NCBI RefSeq assembly: GCF_000768345.1
Contig: NZ_AVPS01000001.1
Coordinates: 310,001 to 374,000 of the forward strand
Direction of reading: 5' to 3'
DNA: 64,000 nt
Source: Lysobacter concretionis Ko07 = DSM 16239
GTDB taxonomy: Bacteria > Pseudomonadota > Gammaproteobacteria > Xanthomonadales > Xanthomonadaceae
A program made the translations under genes and the position numbers. The notes under the pieces were generated by a model. The model ran no database searches and was not told the origin of the DNA. It was given only the letters and a program-made list of their open reading frames with translations. Below are positions 61,592 to 64,000 of the stretch, piece by piece; the stretch's first letter is position 1, and each line of letters opens with the position of its first letter.

Positions 61592-63002
61592 CGAACAGTC
61601 GTCCGTCGCGGCATCTGCCGTCCCGGGACGTGCATCCCGGGATGTCGCCATCTCCGTCAGGAGCGTCTCGAAGTCGTACCAGATCTATGACAGCCCCGCT
61701 CATCGCTTGAGGCAGTTCATCGTGCCGCGTATTCGCCGGACCCTGGGGCTGAGGGGGGGGGCGTATTACCGGGATTTCCGAGCCTTGCACAACATTTCGT
61801 TCGACGTGGGGCGCGGTGAAGTCGTGGGCATCGTCGGGCGGAATGGATCGGGTAAGTCGACGTTGCTACAGATTATCTGCGGGACGCTGTCCCCGAGCGC
61901 CGGGCGGGTGGAAACCCTCGGCCGCGTCTCGGCGCTTCTCGAGCTCGGATCAGGGTTCAATCCTGAGTTCACCGGCCACGACAACGTGTACATGAACGCC
62001 GCGCTGATCGGTATGTCACGCCAAGAGGTCGGTCGCAAGTTCGATGAAATCCTGGACTTCGCCGACATCGGCGATTTCATCGACCAGCCGGTCAAAACCT
62101 ACTCAAGCGGCATGGCAGTCAGGCTTGCCTTCGCGGTTGCGATCAATGCCGACCCGGACATCCTCATCGTGGACGAGGCGCTGGCCGTGGGCGACGAACT
62201 CTTCCAGAGGAAGTGCTTCGCGCGGATCGAGCAGTTGCGGTCGACCGGCGCCACCATCTTGTTTGTCTCGCATGCCGGCGGAACGGTGGTCGACTTGTGC
62301 GATCGCGCCATCCTGCTCGACGCCGGTGAAATGCTGGCCGACGGAGCGCCGAAGGAGGTCGTTGGCATGTACCAGAAGCTGCTCTACGCACCTGCCGACA
62401 AGGCGGCTCGGATTCGCGATGAAATGCTGGGCAGGGTCTGCGCTGCCCTGCTGGATGGCCGGGCCAGTGGCAGCAGCGGCGATGGTACCGCACAGGACAC
62501 GGCCGACGCCCTCGAGACGGAGAACTACGATCCCGCATTCGTCTCTACGAATGTGATCAAGTATGAGAGTCACGGCGCGACAATTTCCGGCCCTGAAATC
62601 AGAACGATGGACGGACGCACCGTCAACGGCCTAGTCCGTGGAAGGACCTACCGGTACCGCTATCGCGTGGATTTCGATCGCACGTTCACCGGTGTCAGGT
62701 TCGGGATGCTCATCAAGACCGTCACGGGAACACACCTCGGCGGCAGCCTATCCCAAGCGAACGTCCATGAAGGCTTGATCGTGTCGTCGGGCACTAGCGC
62801 CGTGGCGGAATTCAGCTTCATCTGCCATCTCAATCCGGGCGTGTTCTTCATGAACGCCGGCGTGTTCGGATGCCTAGACCAGGGCGAAATCCTGATCCAC
62901 CGGCTCTCGGATGCAGTCGCGTTCCGCGTCCTTCCCATCTCCCGCAATCAGGCCCAGGAGGCCGTCGATTTCGGCTGTACTTCTACGGTAACCCTTGAAT
63001 GA
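61581..63002 (+). CDS. wzt: O-antigen ABC exporter ATPase with Wzt C-terminal domain
   Basis: The 473-residue ATPase has a nucleotide-binding domain (about 20-265) with Walker A VGRNGSGKSTLLQIICG, the signature YSSGMAVRLAFAVAINADPD, Walker B ILIVDEALAVGDELF and the H-loop region LFVSHAGG (Ala where many have Asp or Gln). After a polar linker the C-terminal 145 residues (from about GATISGPEIRTMDGR) form the beta-sandwich Wzt-C domain that binds the O-antigen end group. The specificity of this domain should match the sugar made by the cluster. It overlaps wzm by 11 bases and the next gene by ATGA. Confidence 0.9.
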   Translation: MSSDEQSSVAASAVPGRASRDVAISVRSVSKSYQIYDSPAHRLRQFIVPRIRRTLGLRGGAYYRDFRALHNISFDVGRGEVVGIVGRNGSGKSTLLQIICGTLSPSAGRVETLGRVSALLELGSGFNPEFTGHDNVYMNAALIGMSRQEVGRKFDEILDFADIGDFIDQPVKTYSSGMAVRLAFAVAINADPDILIVDEALAVGDELFQRKCFARIEQLRSTGATILFVSHAGGTVVDLCDRAILLDAGEMLADGAPKEVVGMYQKLLYAPADKAARIRDEMLGRVCAALLDGRASGSSGDGTAQDTADALETENYDPAFVSTNVIKYESHGATISGPEIRTMDGRTVNGLVRGRTYRYRYRVDFDRTFTGVRFGMLIKTVTGTHLGGSLSQANVHEGLIVSSGTSAVAEFSFICHLNPGVFFMNAGVFGCLDQGEILIHRLSDAVAFRVLPISRNQAQEAVDFGCTSTVTLE

Positions 63003-64000
63003 CCAGCGTCTTCAACAACCTGCTCGTGACTTCGCCCAACGGGGGAGGCATCTTTTTCGTCCACGGAGGCGCGATCCAGAAGCTGGACGCTTTGGATTCC
63101 ACGGGTTTGTCTGTGTCCGGACGCCGGGTGTTGCGTGGAATCCAGCCGTCCCTAGTCGTGCTGTACCAAGGCACGCCCATGGACATTAACCCGACCGACA
63201 TTGCTTTCGGTGATGTCCACGACGTGTTGATCGACGGCGACTCCTTTTACCTGGTCAGCACGCAGGGCAATGAGGTCGTCCGGTTCGATGCCGGCGCGAT
63301 CGAGGAGGAGCGCTGGACGCTTCCGGGCGAGGACGATGCCTGGCATGTGAACTGTCTGGCGAAATGGAATGGCAGGCTGGTGTTCTCGGCTTTCGGTGAA
63401 TTCTCCCTGCACCGCGAATACAAAGGCGCGACTAAAGACCAGGGCTTCGTGCAGGATCTGCGGTCGGGAGAACGCCTGATCACCGGCCTGTCACAGCCCC
63501 ACAGCCTGTTTCCCCACGGACAGAACCTGATGGTCGCGAATTCTGGCGAGATGGCCCTGCAGGAGTATGCGGCAGACGGCTCGCTCCTTCGCTCAATGTC
63601 CTTCGACGGCTATGTCAGGGGAGTAAGTGTGTCCGGCGGTTGCATATTCGTCGGGCTCAGTCGGTCCCGGAATCTGCCGCAGGCCGAAGCCCAGACCGCC
63701 AGCCTGGTGGCGCTGGACGCGGTCACCTGGGACGAGATCGCCCGGCTCAGCCTTCCCACCAACGAGGTGTACGACGTGCATGCGGTGGAGGCCAGGGAGG
63801 CGTCGCACGTTGTTGCTCTGATCGCCGCCCACAGCTCTGCCATCCTGAGTTCAATCATCACGGACAAGTCGGAACGCCTTCGGGATCTAAACGTCGAATT
63901 GCGGCATCTTGAGAGGGAGCGCGACAGTCTGGGTGTCGCGCTCGAGCAGATCAATGCAGTTGAAACGCGGCTGATGAAAGCGATCGAGCAGCGAGAGGAG
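62999..64000 (+). CDS. TIGR03032/DUF4915-like protein with coiled coil, 3' end missing
   Basis: The frame opens with ATG 62999, overlapping the wzt stop, and stays open for 334 codons to the window edge. Residues about 1-280 are beta-rich with repeated blade-like segments (FVHGGAIQKLDALDSTGLSV, SQPHSLFPHGQNLMVANSGE, LPTNEVYDVHAVEAREASHV), resembling the TIGR03032/DUF4915 propeller-like domain found in proteins of surface-polysaccharide clusters. From about residue 290 a heptad-patterned coiled coil starts (LRDLNVELRHLERERDSLGV). In similar genes a glycosyltransferase or methyltransferase domain follows, which would be outside this window. The function is not known. Confidence 0.7.
   Translation, partial: MTSVFNNLLVTSPNGGGIFFVHGGAIQKLDALDSTGLSVSGRRVLRGIQPSLVVLYQGTPMDINPTDIAFGDVHDVLIDGDSFYLVSTQGNEVVRFDAGAIEEERWTLPGEDDAWHVNCLAKWNGRLVFSAFGEFSLHREYKGATKDQGFVQDLRSGERLITGLSQPHSLFPHGQNLMVANSGEMALQEYAADGSLLRSMSFDGYVRGVSVSGGCIFVGLSRSRNLPQAEAQTASLVALDAVTWDEIARLSLPTNEVYDVHAVEAREASHVVALIAAHSSAILSSIITDKSERLRDLNVELRHLERERDSLGVALEQINAVETRLMKAIEQREE

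Overview
The window is high-GC gammaproteobacterial chromosome and reads as a member of the Xanthomonadaceae/Lysobacteraceae (Lysobacter, Luteimonas, Stenotrophomonas or Xanthomonas relatives). The evidence is a Clp-type Crp regulator beside the trp genes, the order cbs-metB followed by an O-antigen ABC transporter, a PepSY-phoP-phoQ block, a birA-coaX-SPOR operon, an HpdR-like MarR/hppD/hmgA locus, and dispersed GTAGGAGCGAC-type palindromic repeats. Genes are tightly packed, many with 4-base ATGA overlaps. I see no insertion sequence, prophage, CRISPR array or replication origin.

Layout. 0-8.9 kb: end of a G/N/K-rich protein, dusA with a coupled DDAH-fold hydrolase, PepSY-phoPQ, an MtfA-like peptidase, and birA-coaX-SPOR. 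9-12.3 kb: tRNA-Thr, arginase, entericidin-like and CsbD-like stress peptides, and a long trpS. 12.5-22 kb: a branched-chain-type 2-oxoacid dehydrogenase operon divergent from kynA, a POT peptide transporter, and a MarR regulator divergent from hppD-hmgA. 22-30 kb: a lipoprotein, a CaCA antiporter and a six-gene Mrp-type cation/proton antiporter operon. 30-36 kb: an accessory block with a PAAR-lipase effector (Tle1/DUF2235 type) followed by three DUF2931 lipoprotein genes separated by copies of the effector's own 3' end. 36-41 kb: transporter, DUF962 protein, purC, a J-domain protein, rpe and a lipid kinase. 41.4-46.5 kb: trpE-G-D-C plus a HAD phosphatase, preceded by a short Trp-rich leader ORF. 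46.7-53.6 kb: clp, speD, coq7, glcF, rplM-rpsI, tRNA-Gln, and fumarylacetoacetase-family plus maiA genes. 54-56.9 kb: a PilU-type ATPase, two DUF4398-like envelope proteins and a YdcH-like protein. 57-64 kb: cbs, metB, galE, the O-antigen ABC exporter (wzm/wzt) and the start of a large TIGR03032-like protein cut by the window edge.

How genes work together. Tyrosine catabolism is complete from 4-hydroxyphenylpyruvate but lies in two places: hppD and hmgA at 19.5-22 kb, and the fumarylacetoacetase-family gene with maiA at 51.9-53.6 kb. Tryptophan synthesis (trpEGDC) and breakdown (kynA) are both present. cbs and metB make a transsulfuration pair and also mark the left border of the hypervariable LPS locus known in xanthomonads.

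The strongest candidates for something unusual are the effector-tail/immunity array at 31.4-35.6 kb, the putative trp leader at 41.47 kb, a YegP-like extension on TrpS, and a MarR-type operator placed exactly in the hppD promoter spacer. All identifications come from reading the sequence; no database search was run.
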